Assembly (NCBI RefSeq): GCF_900110025.1
Contig: NZ_FOCE01000001.1
Span: 599,382 to 663,381, forward strand
Source: Gemmobacter aquatilis
GTDB lineage: Bacteria > Pseudomonadota > Alphaproteobacteria > Rhodobacterales > Rhodobacteraceae
Direction of reading: 5' to 3'
Length of the DNA: 64,000 nt
Made by a program: the position numbers and the translations under genes. The notes below the pieces were generated by a model. The model ran no database searches. It was not told the DNA's origin and saw nothing but the letters and a program-made list of their open reading frames with translations. Every line of letters begins with the position of its first letter. Position 1 is the first letter of the stretch. Below, piece by piece: positions 19,965-29,826 of the stretch.

Positions 19965-20614
19965 GCTGCCAGCCCGCGCAGCAGGCCCACGAATTGCCGC
20001 GCCTGCGCCCGGTCATTCTCATTGCCGGGGAACAGATCGGCCAGCGTGTCCAGCACCAGCACCACGGGCCGCAGATCCCCCATGAAGGCGTCAAGCTCGC
20101 GGAACAGGTCAGAGGCCCGCAGGATGCCGCTGCGCAGATCCAGCGCCGCCAGAAGCGCATCCTCGCCCGCAAGGCTGCGGATCGACAGGTGATCCAGATC
20201 GGAGAGCGCCGCATCCTCGGCCTGCACCACATCCCAGAGACGGCGATGCAGCTCGGCTTCGTCATCCTCGGCGGAAAGGAACAGCACCCGCCCCGCAGAC
20301 ACGCCCCGGCCCAACCATGTCTTGCCCAGGGCGCAGGCCACGGCCAGTTGCAGGGCCAGCAGCGATTTCCCGGTGCCGCCGTCGCCGGTCAGCAGCGTTA
20401 CCGTTCCGGCCGGGATCAGATCGGGCACCAGCCATTCGCGCGGCGGCACCGGCTTGCCGTCCAGATCGGCGGCGGAAAAGAAACGGCTCTTGCGGCCCGA
20501 GGCATTCGCCTGCCGGGCATTCACCTGGCGCGGGCGGTTGCGGAAGTCGGAAAGATTGGTGACATTCTGCGGCGGCTCTTCGGGCTTGAGGCCGTCAAAC
20601 GGATCGTCGGTCAT
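19796..20614 (-). pseudogene. Truncated RepA-like AAA ATPase of the prophage
   Basis: The first 216 residues or so are a clear RecA/AAA_25-type ATPase: VTLLTGDGGTGKSLLALQLA is the Walker A motif, VLFLSAEDDEAELHRRLW follows, and VVLVLDTLADLFPGNENDR is the Walker B region. Such proteins act as phage or plasmid replication ATPases. After GLLRGLAAW (about 19965) the frame has no more family character and runs antisense-like across the short downstream ORF until 19796, so the C-terminal third is lost. The ATG at 20614 overlaps the stop of the upstream gene in ATGA. Confidence 0.75.
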
Positions 20615-21219
20615 GCTGCCCCCCGCACAAATGCGCCCTGGGGATCGACGCGGGCAAGGAAGGCGTGTCGGTCGCTGGCGGGCAGCGTGTCCCACAGTTG
20701 CACCAACAGCCGCTTGCGCGTGTTCACCTTCACCGCTTCGTCGGTCAGCTGGGCCAGACAGGCTTGCAGATAGGCCAGCAGCTCGAACGGCGTAGCCATG
20801 CTGGCCCACCAGCTGGCTTCGTGTTCGATGTCCAGCAACGGCGGCAGCGGTGCCCCTCGGCGCAGCCGTTCCACCACCCCGCAGCAGATCGACAGTGCAT
20901 CGTCGGGATGCGCATTCTCCACCGCATAAGTGAGTGTGATTGCCCAATCATGCCGCAAGCGATATTCTGCCGCCAGATCGTCAACTTTATCGGGTTGTTT
21001 GGTCAGACCTGCCGCCCCGGTCGCGCCCGCCAGCGCGCCGGGGTTTTCCATTTCCGGGGCTTCGCCAAGAACATTCCGCGAAGACCCTGTGGCAGATTTG
21101 TGCCACGAATCAGCGGTCGTTCCCGTCTCGTTCACGGCGCTTGCGACCAGTTTCCGATCGGAAACGACATTTCCGCTTGCAAGAATCTTGGGCGTTTCGT
21201 AAAGCCCGCAGCGGGACAC
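20611..21219 (-). CDS. Prophage-associated hypothetical protein
   Basis: This 202-residue protein is not recognised. Residues 80-202 are helical and acidic ([73 protein letters not shown]) and translationally coupled to the ATPase by ATGA, so it probably belongs to the phage replication module. The first 60 residues are low in hydrophobic content. The GTG at 21219 lies inside the serC leader on the opposite strand, so the true start may be internal, or the 5' end may have been replaced by the integration event. Confidence 0.5.
   Translation of the reverse strand: MSRCGLYETPKILASGNVVSDRKLVASAVNETGTTADSWHKSATGSSRNVLGEAPEMENPGALAGATGAAGLTKQPDKVDDLAAEYRLRHDWAITLTYAVENAHPDDALSICCGVVERLRRGAPLPPLLDIEHEASWWASMATPFELLAYLQACLAQLTDEAVKVNTRKRLLVQLWDTLPASDRHAFLARVDPQGAFVRGAA
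21150..21165. promoter_or_regulatory. 16-bp perfect palindrome upstream of serC
   Basis: GTTTCCGATCGGAAAC is a perfect inverted repeat 91 bases before serC and inside the start of the opposing prophage gene. It could be an operator for either. No matching known site was recognised. Confidence 0.35.
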
Positions 21220-21255
21220 CTCTCCCCAACGAGAGGCTCATATCTGGAAGGATAC
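21204..21255 (+). promoter_or_regulatory. Candidate serC leader RNA motif
   Basis: Two adjacent hairpins lie directly before the serC start: a short CCCG-CAG-CGGG at 21205-21215 and CCTCTC/GAGAGG with a 6-base loop at 21219-21236. They are followed by CTCATATCTGGAAGGA, which includes the ribosome-binding site. Position and layout fit the serC RNA motif described upstream of alphaproteobacterial serC genes; identification is from memory of that family, not from a covariance search. Confidence 0.55.
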
Positions 21256-21256
21256 C

Positions 21257-22414
21257 ATGGCTGATCTCATCGCCCCGGCACAGCGCCCGGCAAACCCGCG
21301 CTTTTCCTCTGGCCCCTGCGCCAAGGTTCCCGGTTTCACCCTCGATCAACTGGCAGACGCCCCGCTGGGTCGCTCGCACCGTGCCGCCGTCGGCAAGGCA
21401 AAGCTGAAGCAGGCCATTGATCTGACCCGCGACATCCTCGGCGTACCCGCCGATTACCGCATCGGCATCGTCCCCGGTTCTGACACCGGCGCGGTGGAAA
21501 TGGCGATGTGGTCGCTGCTCGGCGCCCGCCCGGTTGAAATGCTGGCGTGGGAAAGCTTTGGCGAAGGCTGGGTCACCGATGTGGTGAAACAGCTCAAGCT
21601 CGACGCCACCGTGAAAAAGGCCGCTTACGGCGAGATCGTCGATCTGGCGACCGTCGATTTCGACAAGGACGTGGTGTTCACCTGGAACGGCACCACCTCG
21701 GGCGTGCGCGTCGCCAATGGCGATGCGATCCCGGCGGACCGCGCGGGCCTGACCATCTGTGACGCGACCTCGGCCGCCTTCGCGATGGATCTGCCGTGGG
21801 ACAAGCTGGATGTCGTCACCTTCTCCTGGCAGAAAGTGCTGGGCGGTGAAGGCGCGCATGGGATGCTGATCCTCAGCCCCCGCGCGGTGGAACGGCTGGA
21901 AAGCTATACCCCCGCCTGGCCGCTGCCGAAGATTTTCCGCCTCACCTCGAAGGGCAAGCTGATCGAAGGCATCTTCGTCGGCGAAACCATCAACACGCCC
22001 TCGATGCTGGCCGTGGAAGATTACCTCGTCGCGCTGAACTGGGCAAAATCGGTGGGCGGGCTGCAGGGCCTGATCGACCGCGCCACCGCCAATGCGCAAG
22101 TGGTGTGGGAGTTCTGCGCTGCCAATCCGTGGCTGCAAAACCTCGCGGTGAACCCGGCCAATGCCTCGACCACCAGCGTCTGCCTGAAATTCGCCGACCC
22201 GCGTATCACCGACGGCGCCACCTTCGCCAAGAACGTGGCGAAACGGCTGGAGAAAGAGGGCGTTGCCCTTGACGTGGGCGCCTATCGCGACGCGCCTGCC
22301 GGTCTGCGCATCTGGTGCGGCTCGACCGTCGAAACCGCAGATGTTCAGGCGCTGATGCCCTGGATCGCCTACGCGTTCGAGGCCGAAATCGCGGCGCTGG
22401 CGAAAGCCGCCTGA
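21257..22414 (+). CDS. serC: Phosphoserine aminotransferase
   Basis: SerC is the PLP enzyme that converts 3-phosphohydroxypyruvate and glutamate to phosphoserine in serine synthesis, and also acts in pyridoxine synthesis in many bacteria. The 385-residue sequence has the PLP-lysine region [19 protein letters not shown], the substrate-binding [12 protein letters not shown] near residue 16, and [18 protein letters not shown]. It matches the alphaproteobacterial form in length. The ATG follows GGAAGGATACC within the candidate leader structure. serA follows after 125 bases that contain a large inverted repeat. Confidence 0.97.
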   Translation: MADLIAPAQRPANPRFSSGPCAKVPGFTLDQLADAPLGRSHRAAVGKAKLKQAIDLTRDILGVPADYRIGIVPGSDTGAVEMAMWSLLGARPVEMLAWESFGEGWVTDVVKQLKLDATVKKAAYGEIVDLATVDFDKDVVFTWNGTTSGVRVANGDAIPADRAGLTICDATSAAFAMDLPWDKLDVVTFSWQKVLGGEGAHGMLILSPRAVERLESYTPAWPLPKIFRLTSKGKLIEGIFVGETINTPSMLAVEDYLVALNWAKSVGGLQGLIDRATANAQVVWEFCAANPWLQNLAVNPANASTTSVCLKFADPRITDGATFAKNVAKRLEKEGVALDVGAYRDAPAGLRIWCGSTVETADVQALMPWIAYAFEAEIAALAKAA

Positions 22415-22418
22415 TCGG

Positions 22419-22514
22419 GATGGCGGGGGCAACCCCCGCCCTACCTGCACCGTCCGGGAAAGCGGAATACCCCGCCTTCCCCACACCGTAGGGCGGGGAT
22501 CACCCCGCCATTCC
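22419..22514. repeat. REP-like inverted repeat between serC and serA
   Basis: Two arms (22419-22444 and 22488-22514) are near-exact inverted copies. Each is itself a hairpin: GGCGGGGG-CAA-CCCCCGCC on the left and GGCGGGG-ATCA-CCCCGCC on the right, with CTAC/GTAG flanks. The whole could fold as two hairpins or one long stem and may reduce read-through from serC to serA. No other copy was seen in this window. Confidence 0.65.
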
Positions 22515-22539
22515 AAACCCATATCCAGAGGTCACCCAA

Positions 22540-24135
22540 ATGGCTCCGCGCGTTCTCGTTTCCGACGAACTTTCCGAAACCGCCGTCCAGATCTTCCGCG
22601 ACCGGGGCGTCGAGGTCGATTACATGCCGAAACTCGGCAAGGACAAAGAGAAACTGGCCGAAATCATCGGCCAATATGACGGCCTTGCCATCCGTTCGGC
22701 CACCAAGGTCACCGAAAAGCTGCTGGAAAACGCGACCAACCTGAAGGTCGTGGGCCGCGCCGGGATCGGTGTCGATAACGTCGATATTCCGGCCGCGTCG
22801 AAAAAAGGCGTGATCGTGATGAACACGCCCTTCGGCAACTCGATCACCACCGCCGAACATGCCATCGCCATGATGTTCGCCGTCGCCCGCCAGATCCCCG
22901 AGGCGAACGCCTCCACCCATGCCGGCAAATGGGAAAAGTCGAAATTCATGGGGGTCGAGCTGTTCAACAAGACGCTCGGCGTGATCGGCGCCGGCAATAT
23001 CGGCGGGATCGTCTGCGACCGCGCCGTGGGCCTGAAGATGAAGGTCGTGGCCTATGATCCCTTCCTGTCGGACGAGCGCGCCAAGCAACTGGGCGTCACC
23101 AAGGTGGAACTGGACGATCTGCTGGCCCGCGCCGATTTCATCACCCTGCATGTGCCGCTGACCGACAAGACCCGCAACATCCTCTCGGCGGAAAACCTCG
23201 CCAAGACCAGGAAGGGCGTGCGCATCATCAACTGCGCCCGCGGCGGCCTGATCGACGAGGCGGCGCTGGTCGATGCGCTGAAATCCGGCCATGTGGCAGG
23301 GGCAGCGCTGGACGTGTTCGAGGTGGAACCCGCCACCGCGAACCCGCTGTTCAACATGCCCAACGTGGTCTGCACGCCGCACCTTGGCGCCTCCACCACC
23401 GAAGCGCAGGAAAACGTGGCGCTGCAAGTGGCCGAACAGATGTCGGATTACCTGCTGACCGGCGCCGTGTCGAATGCGCTGAACATGCCCAACGTCACCG
23501 CCGAACAGGCCGCCATCATGGGCCCGTGGATCAAGCTTGCCTCGCATCTGGGTGCCTTCATCGGCCAGATGACCGAAGAGCCGATCCGCGCCGTCAACAT
23601 CCTCTATGATGGCCGCGTCGCCGACATGAACCTCGCCGCGCTGAACCAGGCGGTGATCGCGGGCGTGATGAAAGCCTCGAATCCCGATGTGAACCTCGTC
23701 TCTGCCCCCATCGTGGCGAAAGAGCGCGGGATTCAGGTTTCCACCACCAAGCAGGACAAGACCGGCACGTTTGACGCCTATATCAAGGTGACCATGGTCA
23801 CCGACAAGCGCGAACGTTCGGTGGCAGGCACCTGCTTTGCCGATGGCAAACCGCGCTTCATCCAGATCAAGGGCATCAATATCGACGCCGAAGTGGGGCG
23901 GCACATGCTGTATACCACCAACGATGACGTGCCGGGCATCATCGGCCTCCTGGGCATGACCATGGGCAAGAACGGCGTGAACATCGCCAACTTCACCCTT
24001 GGCCGCTCGGGCGTGGGGCAGGACGCGATCGCGATCCTGTATCTCGATCAGGCGATCGACGCGAAAGTGGTGGATACGCTGGAGGCCACCGGCATGTTCC
24101 AGCAGGTCAAACCGCTGGAATTCGACGTGGCCTGA
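22540..24135 (+). CDS. serA: D-3-phosphoglycerate dehydrogenase
   Basis: SerA oxidises 3-phosphoglycerate with NAD+ in the first step of serine synthesis. The 531-residue protein is the long form: substrate-binding and NAD-binding domains (GVIGAGNIGGIVCDRA for the dinucleotide; INCARGGLIDEAAL; catalytic His in VVCTPHLGASTTEAQENVA), then an intervening domain from about residue 320, and a C-terminal ACT domain (GRHMLYTTNDDVPGIIGLLG) that usually senses serine. It lies downstream of serC in the same direction and ends before a strong terminator. Confidence 0.97.
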   Translation: MAPRVLVSDELSETAVQIFRDRGVEVDYMPKLGKDKEKLAEIIGQYDGLAIRSATKVTEKLLENATNLKVVGRAGIGVDNVDIPAASKKGVIVMNTPFGNSITTAEHAIAMMFAVARQIPEANASTHAGKWEKSKFMGVELFNKTLGVIGAGNIGGIVCDRAVGLKMKVVAYDPFLSDERAKQLGVTKVELDDLLARADFITLHVPLTDKTRNILSAENLAKTRKGVRIINCARGGLIDEAALVDALKSGHVAGAALDVFEVEPATANPLFNMPNVVCTPHLGASTTEAQENVALQVAEQMSDYLLTGAVSNALNMPNVTAEQAAIMGPWIKLASHLGAFIGQMTEEPIRAVNILYDGRVADMNLAALNQAVIAGVMKASNPDVNLVSAPIVAKERGIQVSTTKQDKTGTFDAYIKVTMVTDKRERSVAGTCFADGKPRFIQIKGINIDAEVGRHMLYTTNDDVPGIIGLLGMTMGKNGVNIANFTLGRSGVGQDAIAILYLDQAIDAKVVDTLEATGMFQQVKPLEFDVA

Positions 24136-24169
24136 ACCGGGCACAGGCCAGCCGTCACGCGAAATCCAG

Positions 24170-24196
24170 AAGGCCGGGGCCCACGCCCCGGCCTTT
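24170..24196 (+). terminator. Rho-independent terminator of serA
   Basis: GGCCGGGGC and GCCCCGGCC form a perfect 9-bp stem around CCAC, flanked by AA and TTT, 34 bases after the serA stop. Confidence 0.85.
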
Positions 24197-24230
24197 GTCC
24201 TTTCCCAACGCAGGGCCCCGCGCCACGCCC

Positions 24231-24287
24231 CTTGCACTTTCTTCTTTGCCCAAATACCCCGGGGGTCCGGGGGCTGGCCCCCGGCCT
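24231..24287 (-). repeat. Dispersed intergenic repeat, copy 2
   Basis: On the minus strand the core reads GGGTATTTGGGCAAAGAAG followed by AAAGTG, next to a GGGGGCCAGCCCCC-type hairpin. It has the same layout as copy 1 with a slightly different core. Confidence 0.55.
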
Positions 24288-24323
24288 TACCCATCCGCGA
24301 CACGGCTCTCCATGGAGGCACCC

Positions 24324-25070
24324 ATGCGCAGCTACGCCATCGGCGACATTCACGGCCATCTTTCGCTGCTTCTGGGCGCGCATGACCTGATCGCGCGCGA
24401 TCAGGCCCAGCACGGCGCCGCCCCGGTGATCCATGTCGGCGATCTGGTGGATCGCGGCCCCGACAGCCGTGGCGTGATCGAACATCTGATGCAGGGTCAG
24501 GCCCGCGGCGAGGATTGGGTGGTGCTGAAAGGCAACCATGACCGGATGTTCAGCCTCTACCTTACCGCCTTCGACGCCCATGACGAAGGCCTGCGCCGGG
24601 ATCTGAGCTGGCTGCACCCGCGCCTCGGCGGCGTGCAGACGCTGCAATCCTATGGCGTGGCCTCGCCCGGCGACCGGCCTTTGCTGCCGGTGTTCCACGA
24701 TGCGCTGGCCGCCGTGCCGCAGGCCCATCGCGACTGGCTGGCTGCACGGCCCACCTCGCATCAACGCGGCGAGGTGACCTTTGTCCATGCCGGCATCCGC
24801 CCCGGCATCCCCTTGGCGAAACAGACCGAAACCGATCTGGTCTGGATCCGCGAACCCTTCCTGTCGGACCCCCGCGACCATGGCAGCCTGATCGTGCACG
24901 GCCATACCGCGCTGGATGTCGCCACCCATTACGGCAACCGGGTCAACATTGACAGTTCCGCCGCCTATGGCGGGCCGCTGACCGCCGTGGTGATCGAAGG
25001 GCGCGAGGTGTTCGAACTGACCGCGCAAGGCCGCAAACCGCTGCGCCCCGCGCATCCGCATTTGCCCTAA
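24324..25070 (+). CDS. Metallophosphoesterase (serine/threonine phosphatase family)
   Basis: This 248-residue hydrolase shows the two-metal phosphoesterase motifs in order: YAIGDIHGHLSLL (residues 4-16), HVGDLVDRGPDSRGV, LKGNHDRMF, FVHAGIRPGIPL and HGHTALDVATHYGNRVNIDS. These are characteristic of bacterial PrpA/ApaH-like phosphatases acting on phosphoproteins or dinucleoside polyphosphates; the real substrate is unknown. An ATG 12 bases upstream is possible, but GGAGGC sits at the right distance only for the ATG at 24324. It stands alone after the serA terminator. Confidence 0.9.
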   Translation: MRSYAIGDIHGHLSLLLGAHDLIARDQAQHGAAPVIHVGDLVDRGPDSRGVIEHLMQGQARGEDWVVLKGNHDRMFSLYLTAFDAHDEGLRRDLSWLHPRLGGVQTLQSYGVASPGDRPLLPVFHDALAAVPQAHRDWLAARPTSHQRGEVTFVHAGIRPGIPLAKQTETDLVWIREPFLSDPRDHGSLIVHGHTALDVATHYGNRVNIDSSAAYGGPLTAVVIEGREVFELTAQGRKPLRPAHPHLP

Positions 25071-25174
25071 AGGCAGCGCAAGCGCCGCAATATTGCCCGG
25101 CTCTGGCAAGGCCGCATTAATAATCTGCCATCAGTCTGACGTTCGGGGGCACCGTCCAACCGAAGGAGACAGGG

Positions 25175-25339
25175 ATGAAGGTCGAGATGATTGACGGCGT
25201 GCGCGTGCTGAAACTGCGGGATCACCCGGGCACCCATGCCGCGAGGGATGACATGATGACGATGGCACATCTGTGGCGCCTGTTGTCGGGCGGCCATGCG
25301 CTGCGCGACGCAACGCCGACGATGCGGCACTATCTCTGA
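25175..25339 (+). CDS. Small 54-residue protein of unknown function
   Basis: A short gene with a strong ribosome-binding site (GAAGGAGA, 5 bases before the ATG) encodes MKVEMIDGVRVLKLRDHPG and then a Met/His/Arg-rich region ending TPTMRHYL. There is no signal peptide or membrane segment. I do not recognise a family. It lies 104 bases after the metallophosphoesterase and is followed by a hairpin before the convergent MFS gene. Third positions are GC-rich like its neighbours, which supports its being real. Confidence 0.55.
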   Translation: MKVEMIDGVRVLKLRDHPGTHAARDDMMTMAHLWRLLSGGHALRDATPTMRHYL

Positions 25340-25348
25340 GCCTGTGGC

Positions 25349-25370
25349 AGGAGGCCCGAAACGGCCTCCT
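25349..25370. terminator. Hairpin between convergent genes
   Basis: AGGAGGCC and GGCCTCCT pair perfectly (8 bp) around CGAAAC, between the small gene and the MFS stop. There is no T-run on either side, so termination would be weak or factor-assisted. Confidence 0.5.
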
Positions 25371-25375
25371 GACGG

Positions 25376-26467
25376 TCAGCGTCGCCGCATCACCAGCAGA
25401 CCCAGCGCCAGCAGAACCAGACCCAGCGCGCCAAGGCACCAGAAAAACCCGCGTGTCCCCAGTGCCTCGACCAGCCGCGCCAGCACCAGCGGCGCGCCGA
25501 TGCCGCCGATCAGGCCCGCACCCACCACCACCGGCGCCACGCGCGGCCCATGGCCCATGCGCGCCAGTGCCTCCACGAAATAGCCGGGAAAGATCATCCC
25601 GGCAAAAGCGCCCGCAGGCACGAAGAACCAGTCCGGCACGCTGACGGCAGCCAGAATCATGCAGGCGCCGATCCCGCCCACCGCAATCAGATACAGACGG
25701 AACGGCGCAATCAGATGCGCGGCAAAGGTCAGCACCACCCGCGCACCCAGAAAGGCCACGAAAAACGCCGACAGCAGCGCCGCCGAGGTGGCCTCGGTCT
25801 CGCCCGCCCGCACCAAAGCCGCCGGGCCAAGGCCGATCAGACAGGCCTCCATCCCGACGCCGAACAGGCCAAAGGTCAGGATCAGCGCATCGGGCCGCAG
25901 CCGCTCCACCGTTTCCACCTTCACCGCCACCCGCCCGGCATCCTGCGCGCCCAGCAACACCAGCAGACACAGACCCGCAATCAACCCATAGCCCAGCCCG
26001 GGCTGCGACCCCAGCGCCACGAACACCAGCGGCGCCGCAATCGCGCCGATGCCGAAGGTGGCATTCAGCAGCGACAGCATCGAAGGCCCCCGGTCGCCAA
26101 ACGCCGCCAGAAAGCGCGGGTTGAACAGCACCGTCGATCCGCCATAGCCCGTGCCGAACACCGTGGCCCCGATCAGCGTCACCGGCCAGCCCCAGCCTGC
26201 CGCAATCAGCGCCGCCCCCGCCGCCATCAGCGCCAGCACCCGGCGCGGCGTGGCCAGATGCCCCGCCACGAACATCACCGCCACCCCGATGAAACAGCCC
26301 ACCCAATGCGCCGAAATCACCAGCGAGGCATCGGCAAGGCTCAACCCCATCTCGCGCCCAAACACCGGCAGCGCCGGGCCATACAGCGATTGCCCCGCCC
26401 CCATCAGGATGAAACTCGCCATTCCCGCAAACAGCAGCCCGGCCTGGCCGCCCATCATCCCGCGCAT
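25376..26467 (-). CDS. MFS transporter
   Basis: This is a 363-residue integral membrane protein with about 12 hydrophobic segments in two halves; it is slightly short for the superfamily. The first half opens with LLFAGMASFILMGAGQSLYGPALPVF and has the glycine-rich FGTGYGGSTVLFNP near TM4. The loop after residue 190 is short and charged (VKVETVERLRPD). The substrate is not evident. The start follows AGGAGATCGGGAAG. It is divergent from the thiolase gene with 149 bases between them and convergent with the small 54-residue gene. Confidence 0.85.
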   Translation of the reverse strand: MRGMMGGQAGLLFAGMASFILMGAGQSLYGPALPVFGREMGLSLADASLVISAHWVGCFIGVAVMFVAGHLATPRRVLALMAAGAALIAAGWGWPVTLIGATVFGTGYGGSTVLFNPRFLAAFGDRGPSMLSLLNATFGIGAIAAPLVFVALGSQPGLGYGLIAGLCLLVLLGAQDAGRVAVKVETVERLRPDALILTFGLFGVGMEACLIGLGPAALVRAGETEATSAALLSAFFVAFLGARVVLTFAAHLIAPFRLYLIAVGGIGACMILAAVSVPDWFFVPAGAFAGMIFPGYFVEALARMGHGPRVAPVVVGAGLIGGIGAPLVLARLVEALGTRGFFWCLGALGLVLLALGLLVMRRR

Positions 26468-26616
26468 CTTCCCGATCTCCTGTTTCGCGGCTTCACATTC
26501 TGCCTGCAGGCCCGACTGTCAATCGCTTCGCTTGCTTAATTTCTGAGGCAACGTAAGACTCGCGTGATCGCGCCCCGGGCGACACATTTCCCGTAAACCT
26601 TTGGAAAGGCCCTTCC

Positions 26617-27792
<1,176 letters not shown>

Positions 27793-27795
27793 GCC

Positions 27796-29826
27796 TCAGC
27801 GCAAGCGAATGGCGACGCGGGCGGATCGTCCGGCCGCGTCGATCACCGACAGGGTGACAAACCCCGCGCCGGGCAGATCGAGCAGCGTCTCGCGCCCGCG
27901 CAGCCCCACCTGCACCGGCACCCCATCCGCCAGCAGGGTGAAGGGCGCCGTGCCGCCGCGCAGCCGGACCATCAGCTTGCCGCCCAACCGCTCCACCTCG
28001 GCCCCATCGGGCGGAAAGGCCACCACCGGCGCCTCCGCCACCTCGAACGCCGCATTGCGCGACCGGAACCGCTGCAACGGCTGCGGCAGTTGCGCGTTCG
28101 ACACCAGCAACGTCGCGGCGGGCGGGGGCGGCAGTGGCGTCAGGCTGCGGCTCAGCCGCCCCATCGCCTGAAACAGCACCGGCGCTGCCAGATCGCCCCC
28201 AAAGGCGCCCGGCACCGGCGTGCCATCAGCCCGCCCCATCCACACCCCCACCACAAACCGCCCGTCAAACCCGATCGCCCAGGCGTCGCGGTGGCCGTAG
28301 CTGGTGCCGGTCTTGTAGGCCAGCCGGTTTTCCGGCGCGCCGGGCGGTGGCGGCAGGCCCGCCAGCACATCCGCCACCTGCCAGGCCGCCACGGCAGACA
28401 TCACGCGCTGCCCCTCGGCCCCTTCGCCGGTATAGCGCAGCGGCAGCGCCACCCCACCCCGCGCAATCGCGGCGTAAAGCTGCACCATATCTTCCAGCGT
28501 CACCCCCACCCCGCCGAGGCTCAGCGCCAGCCCCGGCTGCCCGCCCTCCAGCACCGGCTTCATCCCGGCGCGGCGCATCGCGGCCAGCACCTTGGCCGGG
28601 CCCAGCGCATCGGTGATCAGCACCACCGGAATGTTCAGCGACATCTGCAACGCCTCGCGCATCCGCACCGTGCCGCGAAACAGCTTGTCGAAATTCTGCG
28701 GCGCATAGGGGCCGAAACTCACCGGCTTGTCGTCGATCATCGTCTCGGGGTGGCCCAGCCCCTCGTCAAAGGCCAGCCCATAGACCAGCGGTTTCAGCGT
28801 GCTGCCGGGTGAACGCAGCGCCCGCGTCATATCCACAAAGCCCTGCCGCCGATCCGCCAGAAACCCGGCAGACCCGACCGAGGCCAGCACCTCGCCCGAC
28901 ACCGGGTCGGCGGCCAATAGCGCGATCTGCAACTGATCGCCCTTGCCCGCCACCGCGTCACGCGCCAGCGCCTCCAGCGCCTTTTGCAACCCGGCGTCCA
29001 GCGTCAGCGTGATGCGCGGGTTCTGCGGCTCGGCGGCGCGCATCCGGTCGGCCAGATGCGGCGCCAGCATCGGCACCGGCTTGCGCGCCTGCGGCACCGG
29101 CTCGCCGCGCACCGCCTCGGCCTCCTCAGCCGAGATCACCCCATCGCCCAGCGCCCGCGCCAGCACCCGCCCGCGCGCTGCAATCGCCGCCTGCAGATGC
29201 CGGTCGGGGCGGCGGCTTTCCGGCGCCTGCGGAATGGCCACCAGCAGCGCCGCCTCTGCCGGGGTCAGGCGGCGCGGCTCCTTGCCGAAATAGGCCAGAC
29301 TGGCCGCCCGCACGCCCTCCAGATTGCCACCAAACGGCGCAAGGTTCAGATAAAGCTGCAGGATCTGGCGCTTCGTCAACTGCTGCTCCAGCGCCAGCGC
29401 CACGCGCGCCTGCCGCAGCTTGCCCGCCACTTGCCCGGTGCCGCTGTCTTCCAGCAGCCGCGCCACCTGCATCGTTAGCGTTGATCCGCCCGACACCACC
29501 CGCCCGTTCCATGCCGCCTGCGCGACGGCCCGCAGGATCGCCCAGCCATCCACCCCACCATGCTGCCAGAACCGCTTGTCCTCATAGGCCACCAGCATCT
29601 CGATATAGCGGGGGTCCACCGCCTCCGGCTCCACCGTCATTCGCCAGCGCCCGTCCCCCACCGTATAGGCCCGCAACAATATCCCGTTGCGATCCACCAC
29701 CTCGGCCGAGCTTTCCAGCACCAGCGGCGGCAGGTCCGTCACCGCCACCCAATCGCGCGCGCGGTCCATGGCAAAACCCGCCGCCCAAAGGGCAGCGACC
29801 AGGGCAAAGGCGGCAAAGGCGCGCAT
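27796..29826 (-). CDS. pbpC: Penicillin-binding protein 1C
   Basis: PBP1C is a bifunctional inner-membrane peptidoglycan synthase. The 676 residues comprise a short N-terminal anchor (FAAFALVAALWAAGFAM), a GT51 transglycosylase domain with catalytic Glu82 in YEDKRFWQHGG and SGGSTLTMQVARLL, a transpeptidase domain with SPGSTLK (catalytic Ser341), SLN and YKTGTSYGHRD, and the C-terminal BiPBP_C domain typical of PbpC. A GTG at 29829 is in frame, but the ATG at 29826 overlaps the upstream stop as TGATG. It is coupled to the alpha-2-macroglobulin gene, the usual partner of pbpC. Confidence 0.95.
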   Translation of the reverse strand: MRAFAAFALVAALWAAGFAMDRARDWVAVTDLPPLVLESSAEVVDRNGILLRAYTVGDGRWRMTVEPEAVDPRYIEMLVAYEDKRFWQHGGVDGWAILRAVAQAAWNGRVVSGGSTLTMQVARLLEDSGTGQVAGKLRQARVALALEQQLTKRQILQLYLNLAPFGGNLEGVRAASLAYFGKEPRRLTPAEAALLVAIPQAPESRRPDRHLQAAIAARGRVLARALGDGVISAEEAEAVRGEPVPQARKPVPMLAPHLADRMRAAEPQNPRITLTLDAGLQKALEALARDAVAGKGDQLQIALLAADPVSGEVLASVGSAGFLADRRQGFVDMTRALRSPGSTLKPLVYGLAFDEGLGHPETMIDDKPVSFGPYAPQNFDKLFRGTVRMREALQMSLNIPVVLITDALGPAKVLAAMRRAGMKPVLEGGQPGLALSLGGVGVTLEDMVQLYAAIARGGVALPLRYTGEGAEGQRVMSAVAAWQVADVLAGLPPPPGAPENRLAYKTGTSYGHRDAWAIGFDGRFVVGVWMGRADGTPVPGAFGGDLAAPVLFQAMGRLSRSLTPLPPPPAATLLVSNAQLPQPLQRFRSRNAAFEVAEAPVVAFPPDGAEVERLGGKLMVRLRGGTAPFTLLADGVPVQVGLRGRETLLDLPGAGFVTLSVIDAAGRSARVAIRLR

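Noticed and set aside
18016-21219. Intact attachment sites of the prophage
   Set aside because: No second copy of the tRNA-Lys 3' end was found on the far side, so only proximity supports integration there.
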